Shown here: piece by piece, positions 1-11,000 of the stretch
How the letters are laid out: each line of letters starts with the position of its first letter
Numbering within the stretch: position 1 is the stretch's first letter
The notes under the pieces: model-generated
What the model was told of the DNA's origin: nothing
Seen by the model: the letters and a program-made list of their open reading frames with translations, nothing else
Databases searched by the model: none
Assembly: GCA_946406115.1 (NCBI GenBank)
Contig: OX291556.1
Span: 12,740,501 to 12,804,500, forward strand
From: Apoda limacodes
Taxonomy: Eukaryota > Arthropoda > Insecta > Lepidoptera > Limacodidae
Reading direction: 5' to 3'
Length of the DNA stretch: 64,000 nt
Program-made: the position numbers and the translations under genes

Positions 1-99
1 GTCCTCTTAGATCTCATACTACCTCACTTATTGAAATGCCAGCTGATAGCTGATATTACACTGTGGCATTACTCTCAGTTTTATGTTGACTTTTTTGTT

Positions 100-310
100 T
101 CATACGTGACAGCACATCACTTGATATTTTCAAAAATAGACTAAGAGAACATTACTTATCTTTATGAATTGGATATATATGTTTATAATGTTTTTTACGT
201 ATTTATATATATATATATATATTATATTATTGTATATTTTATATTAAATATTAAAGTTTCATAGCTTACATTATAGTAAATTGCTGGTATTGTTTATGAA
301 TATTACTGTG
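100..310 (+). mobile_element. LINE ORF2 C-terminus and 3'UTR relic
   Basis: Translation around 110-166 gives a C-terminal tail reading SLDIFKNRLREHYLSL followed by a stop. This resembles the F-K-x-R-L-R-x-H-Y-L ending of many insect LINE ORF2 proteins. The AT-rich stretch with an (AT)n run at about 201-226 would be its 3'UTR. The rest of the element lies left of the window. Confidence 0.4.
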
Positions 311-493
311 TAGCACAAAAACCACTGTTACTGTTTTTAATAACATTCTTAACGTGCACATAAATCTATTACCCTCATATTAATTAAGTAAGTGATTTAC
401 AGTGACACACAAAACTAATCTGTCACTTGGATAACAGCGCCATCTAGTAGTTTATTGCAGATCTACAAATATCTTCATCTGATTTTTGTTAAA

Positions 494-661
494 ATGGCAA
501 AGTGTGGCTCCTGCTGCAGATATCTCGCAACGGCAGAGGCAGCGAAATGTACCAAGTGCTCTTGTTATTATCACCGGGCATGTGTGGCGCTGCCAGCTAT
601 AGGATCTATATCGACCTGCTGGTGTTGCCCAGAATGCAAAAAAAAATGTTCCGCGAGATAA
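494..661 (+). pseudogene. LINE ORF1 N-terminal PHD-like zinc finger
   Basis: A 55-residue reading frame starts at the ATG at 494 (MAKCGSC...). It is cysteine-rich with a C-x2-C, C-x2-C, CYYHRAC, C-x2-C arrangement, which is the Cys4-His-Cys3 spacing of a PHD finger. Such fingers open ORF1 of several insect CR1-group LINEs and probably act in nucleic-acid or chromatin contact. A stop at 659-661 separates it from the coiled-coil region at about 780, so ORF1 is broken here. It could be mistaken for a small host zinc-finger gene, but the coiled coil and RT remnants downstream argue for the transposon. Confidence 0.6.
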
Positions 662-779
662 TCCACCTGACACCCCGATAAAAGGAATTGTAGGTAGGTA
701 GTAGGTAACCTAGTGTCTCTTAAGATATCCCCCCACAAAAGCAAGGACATGAACTACAACTAAGTGAAGAACTTCATCT

Positions 780-1460
780 CTTTAGAAATGAGCTTCGTGC
801 GGTGCGAGAGGAGCTGAAAGAATTTCGTCAGGAGGTGAACGGATTTCAAAGCTCGCTAGCACAATGCACAAACAGATTGCTCAGTTTAGAAGAGAGGTTT
901 GATAAATTAGAAAATAGAGTGGCTGCTGGTAATCAAAGCAATCTCACACAGCTGGAGGCAACAGTACCACAGCTAAAGCTTGACCTAAATGATAGCGATC
1001 AGCAGATGCTCACGAATGATATAGAGATCACTAACCTTCCAGAATCTGGCTCTGAAAATCCTATCGATATTGTAACTCTCATAGCTACCAAACTAGGCTA
1101 TTTGAAGAGTGAGACATTGTTAGTGCAATGCGTGTAGATGGGCGTCATGTGCGGGCTGACAGTGCCGATGGATCGGTAGAAGCTCGCCCGCGCCCACTCG
1201 TGGTCCGTCATACGCGCCAGGCTTTGAAGGATGAGTTGCTTCGCAGTGCCCGGGTACGTAGTGGCACTACCTCAGCGGATCTTAATATATCTTCAGATAA
1301 GCGACCGTTTCTTGTCAATGAGAGGCTTACCAGAGGTTACAGACAGCTTTTTCATAAAACCCGCGAGATTTGTAGACAACTGCAGTGGAGGTTTGTCTGG
1401 ACTAAGCAAGACCGCATACTTGTACGCCAGGAAGAAAAGTCCTCAGTGGAAGTGAAGAAG
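780..1460 (+). pseudogene. LINE ORF1 coiled coil and FP25-like C-terminal region
   Basis: Residues read from 802 form a heptad-rich coiled coil (EELKEFRQEV..., LEERFDKLENRV). A frame change at about 1130 leads into a basic segment (RPRPLVVRHTRQALKDELL..., FLVNERLTRGYRQLFHKTRE). That arrangement matches the lepidopteran LINE ORF1 type whose C-terminus resembles the baculovirus FP25K protein; the resemblance is from family knowledge, not from a search. Presumed role: ORF1 RNA-binding chaperone. A reading frame continuing past about 1460 is AT-rich 3' sequence with no recognisable domain. Confidence 0.5.
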
Positions 1461-1912
1461 ATTTGGATAGAATTTTTGGTTCAGGCGCTGTTAACTAAAG
1501 TATTTAGTAATAATTATGTATTTTTATATGTATCATATTTTGGAACATCAATCCAAAGGGTTTATGTTTTCAGTTTTATCTTAATTACACTTTATATATA
1601 TGTTGAATATAACCGTATTGCTCTCTTGCATATAAGCATTAGAATAACTATTGGATTTAAATATCTATGTATTACTTTCATAACTTATGTATTAATTTTA
1701 GTTTCTATGTTTAAGCCATATATTTTTAATGAGTTGTTTTCGTTGTAAGAGCGGTACTTAGGTATATTACTAGTATTTGTTAAATGTAAGTGTATTGCTG
1801 ACTTAAAAGTCGCAGGCATTTTGGAATTAGGTATTACTATTTTTATGTTTAAACCACACGTAAATATTTTCAAAAAATATTTTAAAAGGCCTTAAAACCA
1901 AATTTTTAAAAA

Positions 1913-3115
1913 TTGGATTATTTAATGCAGGATCACTGGTGGTGGCCGTGGTGGGGGTTTAGGGTCTACATTCGAAATAGGATTAATGCTCGTGTACACT
2001 CACACCCAGTCATTGAGTCGATCGAGCAGATGTGGCTTAAGTTGAGTCTTAATGGTTTCAAAACTCTTATTGGGCTAGCCTACCGCCCCCCTTGGCTAGA
2101 TTTTTAAAGACGCCTTAACAATCTCTATGAATTCTTGTTCTACAGCTGATTATATCGTCCTTACTGGAGACTTTAACGCAAACATACTTAATACTGAAGA
2201 AAATTAAACTAAATTATTTCTGAACTTCTTTCAATCCGTTAATTCAAAACAATATATAATCAAACAAACACATTCCACAGAACACAGTGAAACATTAATA
2301 GATCTGATATGCGCTGATGCTCCAATACGACACTCTTCTGTCACTCACATTCCTGAACTAGGGAATCACGCTATAGTTTTCATCGAATTGAATCTGAAAA
2401 AAGAAAAAAATATTCATAAATGCATCAATATCATATCATTAAAGGACATTCTTTTAAACTATTTCAACAATGATTTAAAATCTGTACAATGGGAGACTCA
2501 AACAAATTCCGGATATTAATGAAATGGTGAGAACATTTACATATATATTGATATGTCTTTTTGACCTTCACGCCCCTGTAAAAACTTTTTTGACAATAAT
2601 ATTAATAATAAATTTAATGATCCCAATAACCTCTGCGAAAAACTTAAAAACAAAAATACAGATAAAAAATAAAAATACCTCATTGCCGAGATCATGTATT
2701 AACCAACACTTCTTAGATCTACCCGGTAACGATCATGTAAATATTCTTGAAAAGATAGTTTCTATTCAACTTACCGAATATCTTGAGCAGAACGCCATCA
2801 TTCCTAGCTTACAATCCGGATTTCGCAAAAATCACAGCACTGCAACAGCCTTAATAGATGTTATTGATAACATGCTATCCACTCGTGATATGGCATGGGA
2901 TCTATTCTGGCTCTGCTTTTTTTTTTTTGGGATTTCGACTCCATAAATTGGAGTTAAACCATAAACATGGTTTCGATACATCGGCTATAAACTGGTTTGA
3001 TAACTATCTCCAAAACAGATTTCAGTTAGTCAAAATTGAGAAAGAGGATGGTAGTAAATTATGTTCTTCTCTACAGGCTGTTAAACGAGGCGTACCCCAG
3101 GGCTTTGTGTATTAG
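1913..3115 (+). pseudogene. LINE ORF2 endonuclease and partial RT remnants
   Basis: Pieces in different frames include GLAYRPP and LTGDFNAN (AP-endonuclease core, about 2070-2180), ETLIDLICADAP (about 2300) and RT fragments QSGFRKNHSTATAL (about 2815) and AVKRGVPQG (about 3080-3105). Several frameshifts and stops, and a T-run at about 2919-2928, disrupt the frame. The RT palm with YADD is absent. Non-functional relic of the CR1-like element. Confidence 0.6.
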
Positions 3116-3505
3116 ATTTAATTTCCTCGATTTAAATATATTGTAGGACCTTGTATTTAGTACTGTGTGTGTATGTGAGCTATACTCGTTTGTTGTTGCT
3201 CTTTGGTTGTAAGTGATTTATTCCTCCTTTTTAGGGTCCCGCTGAAAATCAGTGCTTTGCTCATTGTGAGCACAGCGTTATGCTGAGTGGGTTACCTATT
3301 TGGCTTATAAATGTATACAACTTGCAAAACAATGTACATTTAGGATATTTTTTGTTAGCTTTATTAATATATAAGTGTTTATGTATGTGTGCGATTGTGT
3401 GTGTTTGTATGTTTATATGTACATATATACCAACTATTGTACTCTACCATTTAGTGTATGTTTATTACTCAAATAAATGTGTTTCTTCTTCTTCTTCTAA
3501 TATTA

Positions 3506-4589
3506 TTTATATATTATTAATTGCTTTTATTTTAAATTACTTTATTAACAAAGTTGTAATTACACTATTTGTCTCCTACTTTTCTATGAGCATTAACGCT
3601 TACACACTAAGGTTTGCTGTGATAAATCTCTTTTAAGGGATAAGCTCGCCTTTGTACTTATAAGTTTTCTTTTGTCTGTGTGTGCTAATATGTGTTGAAT
3701 TGTTCTGTCCTAGGAGCTCAGGTAATCATGCCAAGGTTATCGTTTTCGTCTGACCCAGCTTAGCTCACATTAACAAAGTTTTAGCCTAGCCTAACAAGGT
3801 ACGATATCCGGAGGTGCAAGGAAAGGTCTCACCGAGTGGATTACTGTTAATGGTTCTGAATATACAGTCTATTCAGATCAGCCCATGACGGAACCTTAAA
3901 GTGTTCGTAATCCTATAATCTTTTTCTTTCTTCTGTTTGTTTATTTTTTACGTCACAACGTAAAAGGAGCGACCAGTTGACCAGAATTTTGGTACAGTTA
4001 TATAGATAGGTGTAAGAACGGAAAAAGACAAAGGACACTTTTATCCAGTTCGAGAGTTACCACGGAAATGTATTTAAGTAGTTACACGGTTAGTTTTTAT
4101 CCCTGTTCACATTATATGTTAGCTAGCTATTGGTAAATTACTTAACAAATACATAAAAAAAATGTTTTGCCATTTTTATTCGTTTACGCAACGGAGCAAT
4201 AGGTTGAATTGATTTTTGACACAGAAGGGATAACTAAAGGATTAAAAGGATATAGGATAACTTTTACCTTGGTCAATATTTCTTCTAGGCAGCGGTAATA
4301 TTTCCGCAAGTAAACCTGCCTAAAGGGCAGGGGCACGGGGACAAAGAATGACATATTATACCTACCTTTTATCCTATTTAATTTAGGAATACCAAAAAGT
4401 AACCCAAATCTTTTGTGACCAAAGTGGCGGGCAAAAGCTTATTACTAAATAGGAAAACATACTGCGATGGTCGAGTTCCGTAGTGGAATTATGTAGATGT
4501 ATGTTCCTCTGTCACTCAGCGGTACTTATATAATACTTTTGACCCTTCAACACAAAATAAGAAAAAGGTAGTCCCGCTTTTATGATGAG
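3506..4589. repeat. Non-coding stretch with degenerate dispersed repeats
   Basis: No coding region is recognised. A LINE-3'UTR-like motif (ATAAGCTCGCCTTTGTACTT at 3641-3660) occurs early. At about 3945-4050 and 4180-4275 two related blocks sit in the same orientation, each with a GGAGC core and ending in a phrase like ACACTTTTATCC / AACTTTTACC. This suggests an old local duplication of a dispersed repeat. Confidence 0.25.
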
Positions 4590-4753
4590 ATGTGTTCTGA
4601 GGAATTGATCGAAATGATGCCCACGGCTATCGGCAGCGAATTCATCTTAACTTTTTAGAACCTAAATGATCACTTACATGCGGTTTCAGAGGAATTGTAA
4701 AATGCTTTTCTCAAAAGACTACAATATGAACTTCATAAAAAAACAAGTTATTT
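4590..4753 (+). mobile_element. Family Z LINE fragment (ORF2 C-terminus)
   Basis: The stretch aligns by eye with the end of the reference copy at 38817-39045, including TTCTGAGGAATTG, GAAATGATGCCCACGGCTA and GCGGTTTCAGAG. Parts of the TATRFYHRTARH-equivalent region are deleted. Short, decayed, non-coding. Confidence 0.6.
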
Positions 4754-6340
4754 CCACATTGTCTGTGGTTTTAGTAATGCTTTCGAGGTCTGTGATGCTT
4801 TCTTGTGGTAAAATAAAAAACTATCCTTTTTTGCTAATATATCTTTATTCTAGAATCTAAAATTTCACTCAATATATTATTAAAAACTCCCATAAGGGTT
4901 CAAGGCCAACCACCACAAAGCGACACGTTCCATTCTTAGTGGTGCGTCGGTCTATGCCATACATAAGTATACCGTGTAATCGCATAACCGCGCATTGAAA
5001 CGAAATTCCTTATTGTGTTCACGACAGACTATTTAAAGTTTGTGTTTTAGTGAAATTTCTAGTAGGTACTATTCTTTATTTACAATTTGTTACATGTTTC
5101 CCACTCTTTAACTACTAATTGAAATAAATCTACAACAGCCTACTTGTGCATTTATTATACAACTGTACTCGGAAAGCGAAGAGTGACATGTATGTTGCTA
5201 AAATATATCGAAGGAAACACACCTTAATGTACATTTAAAATTTTGACTAAAAGCTAATGAAAAAAAATATAACTCAAATGGGGCGTTAGTACTGGCATGT
5301 AACCTGGAAGAATCTTAACAATTTCATTTACATAACCGGCTATTGTTTAACGTTGACCTTTTATCATATGCGCCAAAGCAGCTTATGGAAGCGATTTTTT
5401 ACTTTCCTTTTCTAACCGGTTTCACTTGGTTGCTCCACATGATTTAGGTATGACGTTATGTGTCGTAATATATTTTATTTGCATACATTTTTATCTTAAA
5501 TACCCGAGTCTGGAGTGCTCAAGATATTTTTACAATAAGATCCCTTAAACTTTATTGAGCTTGTGACCCATTCGCATTCGTCTATTAGAAATGATAAGCA
5601 AAGTTAAGCAACGTCAGTATCCGGATGGATTGCCGCCTAATGGCACATTTTCTGAAATTCTCAGAACTCAGAAGTCATTAAGCCAAGTCACTTCTGCACT
5701 TGCCAAAGCTTGCAAACTCAGCAAATCGAGTAGCAAATAGCTCGCTAAACGTTCGCCAATTTACACTGGCCCCACGCGATGGACAATGGCCCCAGTTCTC
5801 GGTTCCCGTTGTTCTTGGGTAGGTATTTAAAAATTAATTGGCTGTTGCGCTAAACCCGAACCAAAAATCCGATGTGGGATAGGGACAACTGCGCCTCGGG
5901 CTAATTATACGTAGCCAGAGTCACCAAAACAGTGTTTTGTATTCTCCAACTTTTCTCCTCCAAATCTCAACCGAATTGCGTAGAACTTATACATATCCTA
6001 GAAGTAAATAAGTATATAATTCTATGTCTGTGTTTTTTTTCTTTAAAATTAGTTAACTTATTCGTATAGAGCACGTTTAAAAATGTCATAAAGAAAAGGC
6101 ATTTTTTTTAATTTTGCAGATCCTCAGTCTTTTATACGAATGGCATTTAAGAAACATAGTGACATACATAACAGACATAGTGACTGTGTATAACTATGAT
6201 ATTCAAATGATAGTTCTAATGCTAAACTCCACGGAAGAAACAGGCGAATACGTTTTTATGTAGAAAAGCAGCATGATATTTCCTCTTAAACAGTTAGTAA
6301 CCTGAAGTGGCAATACCCTAGTCAAACTGATAATCGATGG
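4754..6340. other. Intergenic, nothing recognised
   Basis: AT-rich sequence with short interrupted frames only. I looked here for the missing signal-peptide exon of gene 1 (ATG, hydrophobic stretch, phase-1 GT donor) and saw no convincing candidate. Confidence 0.4.
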
Positions 6341-7864
6341 GAAGGTGAAGTGATCACCACACAGCTTCTAAGATACCTAGAAGAACACGACCTGGTCAGT
6401 GACCGTCAATATGGCTTTCACCACGGTCGCCCGACTGGTGACCTTCTAGTGTATCTTATACACCGATGGGCACTAGCCATTGAGAGTCAGGTGGAGGCAT
6501 TGGCATGTAGCCTGGACATAGCGAAGGCGTTCGACCGGGTCTGGCACTGCGGTCTTCTATCGAAGTTGCCATCTGACGTAGTGCCTGAGCAAATGGGTCG
6601 CTAGCTTTTTGTCCAGCAGATGCACACGAGCAGTAATTGATAGTAGTTGCTCTGATAGCATGGAAATTAACGCTATTGTCCCGCAAGGCTCTGTGCTGTC
6701 TCCTACGCTGTTTCTCCTAGATATCAATGACATGTTGGAAATCAAGAACATACATTTCTATGGAGATGACAGTACTGGAGAAGCTTATTTCATGGGCTGT
6801 GCAACCATCCTTCGTTCCATTGTGTCTTGTTTCAAATCGATATCACTCTGCCCAAGGGTTCTGACTGGGAACGGGAAAAATTAGTTCGATTCAACCCTAC
6901 AAAGACACAAGTCTGCACGTTCACCGCTAAGAAAACCTTATTCACTGTGGTCCCACATTTCCAGAACACTCCCCACTCCAAGAGCATTGGGATCCTTGAT
7001 GTCAACATCTCTAGCGATGTTCAGTTCCGAGATCATATGCACAACAATGAAGCTTGTGTCCAAACATCTTGGTGTACTCAATAGAGTTAAGCAGTACTTC
7101 ATGTCGGAGCAAAGGTTGCTGCTTTTCAAGTCGCAAGTCCGTTCCCATATGGAGTACTGCTAGCATATCTGGGCCCAGATACCAGCTTGGACCTTTTGAC
7201 TTGGTTCAACAACGGGCTGTCGACGATCTCAGACTCACTTGCCGTCTGTCACTCGACCCTTTAAGTCTGAGGAGAGACCTTGCCACCCTGTGTGTGTTCT
7301 ACCGCTTGTACAAAGTGTTGTTTTCTAAGGAATTGTTCGAATTGATGCCCACCGTTACTTTCTACCACCGCACCGCTCGCCATTGGCAGGGAATTCATTC
7401 TCACACTTTAGAACCGAAATGGTCGCGTACAGTGCGGTTTCAAAGAAACTTCCTCCCGCGAACGCTTGGTTTGTGGAATGAGCTCCCTGCCAAGGTTTTT
7501 TCTAAGCACTACAGTCTGGCTTTCTTAAAGAAAGAAGTTATTTAATTATGTAACTTGGTTATGTACGAAGACTAAGCTGTAAAAAACATCGCTTATATCG
7601 CTATACCCGACGCTTTCGTTTTTCAATTTTTAATTGTTTTAGAAATAGTATAGTAACTGATGACATAGAATATAAAGTTTCTGATAAATATAAACGTGTA
7701 TATTAATCTATTGTCTCAAGTAACCATAAAGCAACCAGAAGCTTTTTGTTGTTATTAATAATTCAACGCGCGAGTGGTACCCCTGGTGTTGCAAGCGTCC
7801 TTAGGCTATAGTGACTGCTTACTAAGCCAAGCTTGTTTGGCACCTTAGTGGTATATAAAAAAAA
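6341..7864 (+). mobile_element. Family Z LINE copy, 5'-truncated, with internal insertion
   Basis: The copy starts within the RT (ITTQLLRYLEEHDLVSDRQY) and runs through LDIAKAFDRVW (about 6515) and VPQGSVLSPTLFLL (about 6680-6720) to a C-terminal part (7054-7545). Many frameshifts and stops are present. The usual YADD is altered to YGDD (about 6760). The frame is broken at about 7545 by roughly 220 bp of unrelated sequence. The conserved 3' tail (TGTTGCAAGCGTCC to the A-run) resumes at 7768-7864. Confidence 0.8.
7545..7766. mobile_element. Unidentified 220-bp insertion inside a LINE copy
   Basis: Relative to the reference family Z copy, the short segment between GAAGTTATT and CAACGCGC is replaced by about 220 bp of AT-rich sequence. 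I see no clear terminal inverted repeats or target-site duplication, so the class is unknown. It may be a small non-autonomous element or a fill-in. Confidence 0.3.
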
Positions 7865-8048
7865 CCATAACTTGCGTTATGTTATTTTAGTATATTAATT
7901 TCCAATTTTATAGTTAAAAAGATATTGTTGCAACTGAAGAATGAATAATAGTAAAATATTGTCATCAACATCTCTAATATCGGCTTAACGCCCATACGGT
8001 CCAGCGCATAGGGTACCCTCTTAATTATTTACTTTCTCTTGCTTCCAG

Positions 8049-11000
8049 AATTGCCAATTACGCAATGCAGGCTCGAAGATTTAGAATGTCTCAAAGCTTC
8101 AGCACAAGCCATAGTTCCTGCTTTTACTTCAGGTTTAACTGAGGTGGGCGAACCTCTAGACCCTATGCACGTAGACAGTATTAAATTTAACCTCGCTGGT
8201 CTAGATATGGATGTGAAAGATGGTATGATAACTGGGTTGAAGGATGCAAATATTGAAAAATTAAGGTTTGTAATATATACTAAAACAGATAACGTATTAC
8301 AAAAGTACGTAGTTGGGTCCGTGACTTTGATCGTGTCAAGCTATAATTATGTCACAGTAATTCGTCAATTCAAAATCAATTCACCTATACAGTCGGTAAT
8401 TGTTTTATGTTGAAGAAAAATCCGACAACGCCTAGACATTCACGTCGCCTCCCAAACACTGACTGGCTGACACTGACAGCTTCCAAATGGCCATACGTGA
8501 AGACGCTGCCTCTCAACTTTGACATTATCGCTCTTATGACACTCACTCCAATGTCTATCAAGAACAACCTCAGCTGGACATACTTGACATACCACTTCTT
8601 TGAAACATAATCCTACGTTTGCATTTTATCGAAGTTCGAGCGACGGAGTTTGTACTGACCATCTCCCCGTAGTCATGTCCCTCGGGCGCAGGCCCGAAGA
8701 AGCCCCAGCGATTAAGACCGTGATGAACTGAGAAAATTTCAAAAATGCTTTGAAGATACTAGCTCCCCACATTTAGATCACGCTCAAGATCGGTGATCTG
8801 AGAATGATATTATCGTGTTTATCGATTCTCTTACCAGTCACTAGCAAGCTACTATTAGCGAGTGCCCAAATAAGTTCCAGTAGAGAGCTATCTCCACAGG
8901 CCTCTCCCTGGAGAAGGAGGCTTGATGTTTACTGCAACAATACAATCAATGTTATATTCCTAACCCGCGAGTAGCTGCCGGCGTCAAAAAACGACCTTGT
9001 TTAATAGGTCTTGCAGAGAAGCTTAAATTCTTGAGAAAACTGCATATGAGGCTTGGACCACGGCTCGTAATAATAAGGATCCGAATATTTCTGAGGTAAA
9101 ACGCAAATTGAATGCTGCCTCGAGGTTCAGTAAGAAGCAAATGCCAGAGCAAAATTCCAATTCATCGGCCAAATAGGTGGGCGACTTGCGAGCTATCCTT
9201 CTGGGAGACGTGCTTTCTGGTCGCTTGCCAAAACCCCCGAAGGGAACTTTTGCCAGTCGTCGTTACCACCACTGTGAAAGGCTGATGGTGATGACTTGGG
9301 CCATAGTGCTCAAGAGAAAGTCGATCTCCTGGGCAAACTTGCCTCAAACTCGAATATGAACGATGAAGGCGCCTACCTACTACCGTGGTGCGGTAAGGCC
9401 ATGCCGGAAATCTCCGTAACACAGCGGGAAGTCCGGCGAGCGTTGCTTTCTCTAGACGTTCATATGTTGAGTGGGCCAGACGGTATACCAGCAGTGGTGC
9501 TTAAGCAGTGTGCACCTGGGTTATGTCCTGTACTCACGCGCCTCTTCGCACTTTTCTACCACACTAGGCAATTTGCGCCCAGTTCCCGAAAAGGGCGATA
9601 AATCAAGTCCATCGAATTACAGGCCTATCGCTATTACCTCTCTCCTCTCCAAGGTGACGGAGCGTGTGATCAACACACAGCTTCTTAGATACCTAGAAGA
9701 ACACGACCTGGTCAGTGACCGTCAATATGGCTTTCGCCACGGTCGCCCGACAGGTGACCTTCTAGTGTGTCTAACACACCGATGGGCACTAACCATTGAG
9801 AGTCAGGGGGAGGTATTGGCATGTAGCCTGGACATAGCGAAGGCGTTCGATCGGGTCTGGCACTGGGGTCTTCTATCGAAGTTTTCATCTTACGGATTGC
9901 CCGAGGTCTGCGCGTTCACCGCAAAGAAAACCCCATTCACTGTAGTCCCACAATTCCAGAACACTCCCCTCTCCATCTCCAAGAGGATTGGGATCCTTAG
10001 CTTTGACATCTCCAGCGATGTTCAATTCCAAGATTATTTGCAAGACAAGGTGAAGCTGGCGTCCAAAAAACTAGGTGCACTCAACAGAGCGAGGCAGTAC
10101 TTCACGTCGGGGCAGAGGTTGCTGCTTTACAAGTCTCAAGTTCGGCCCCATATCAGCTTGTTCCTTTTGACTCTGTTCAACGACGGGCTGGGAGAATTGT
10201 CGACGATCCCAAACTCATTTGCCGTATCGAACCCTTAAGTCTGAGGAGAGACTTTGTGAAAGTGCGGTTTCAGAGGAACTTCCTCCCGCGACAAGCGTTG
10301 TGGAATGAATTCCCTGCCAAGGTTTTCTCTACGGACTACAGTCTGCGGTTCTTCAAGAAAGAAGTTTTTGGATATTTGAAGGGTCAGCATCGGACGAGTG
10401 ATACCCTTGGCTTTACAAGCGTCCATAGGCCACGGTGACCGCTTACTATCAGGCGGGCCGTGTGCTTTTTTGCTACCTTAGTGGTGTAAAAATAAAAAAA
10501 ATTACAATTTAACATAAAAAGAGTCACTGACTCACTCACTAACCATCGAAACCTGTAACACAGCCAAAGATTCATTTCATTACCCTAATTCATGCTTAGT
10601 AGCCCTCAGTAATACATAACGTCGCGGTACCATGACTGTCTAGGCGTTTTTGGATTTTTCTTTAACATTAAAGGCGATGACCAACTGTTTTCACCAAACA
10701 AATCTTTATGCTGTGCTTATAGAATACTTTAGGTAAGTGCAGCGTGCAAAAGCTTAACGCATTATAGGTAACACTAATATATTGGTAAATAAAAAGATCG
10801 ATGCTGAAATTTTAAAAATCCTTGAATTAACTCTAAACCTAGTACTTTCAGTATAAGAGTCTGACTCGTATTTGGCTAGATTTTATTATTTGTTGATTAA
10901 GTATAGGTATTGATGTACACCAATCAGATTAAATTTGACGTTTAGAATATACATCTAGACAGATAAAACAAACTGAAATTATTCCTTGTTGAATTGTTGT

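Larger units (their letters stand above)
430..3505 (+). mobile_element. CR1-like non-LTR retrotransposon, internally deleted
   Basis: Ordered LINE parts lie on one strand: a PHD-type zinc finger, a coiled coil and an FP25-like region of ORF1 (494-1460), endonuclease remnants (1913-2400), the first half of a reverse transcriptase (2700-3115), then a 3'UTR ending in AATAAA and a CTT-rich tail (3470-3500). The RT stops right after the GVPQG motif, so the catalytic YADD half is missing. Stops and frameshifts are frequent. The clade is inferred from the PHD-finger ORF1 and the RT style. Confidence 0.65.

Noticed and set aside
3280..3636. 118-codon hydrophobic frame
   Set aside because: Lies in the AT-rich LINE 3'UTR and CTT-repeat; hydrophobicity follows from T-rich codons.
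4666..4860. 64-codon hydrophobic frame as exon 1 of gene 1
   Set aside because: Its start is LINE-derived sequence (MRFQRN matches the ORF2 C-terminus), and it has no phase-1 donor at the right distance.
9471..10238. 255-codon frame as a host gene
   Set aside because: It is family Z LINE ORF2 with an in-frame deletion of the RT core.
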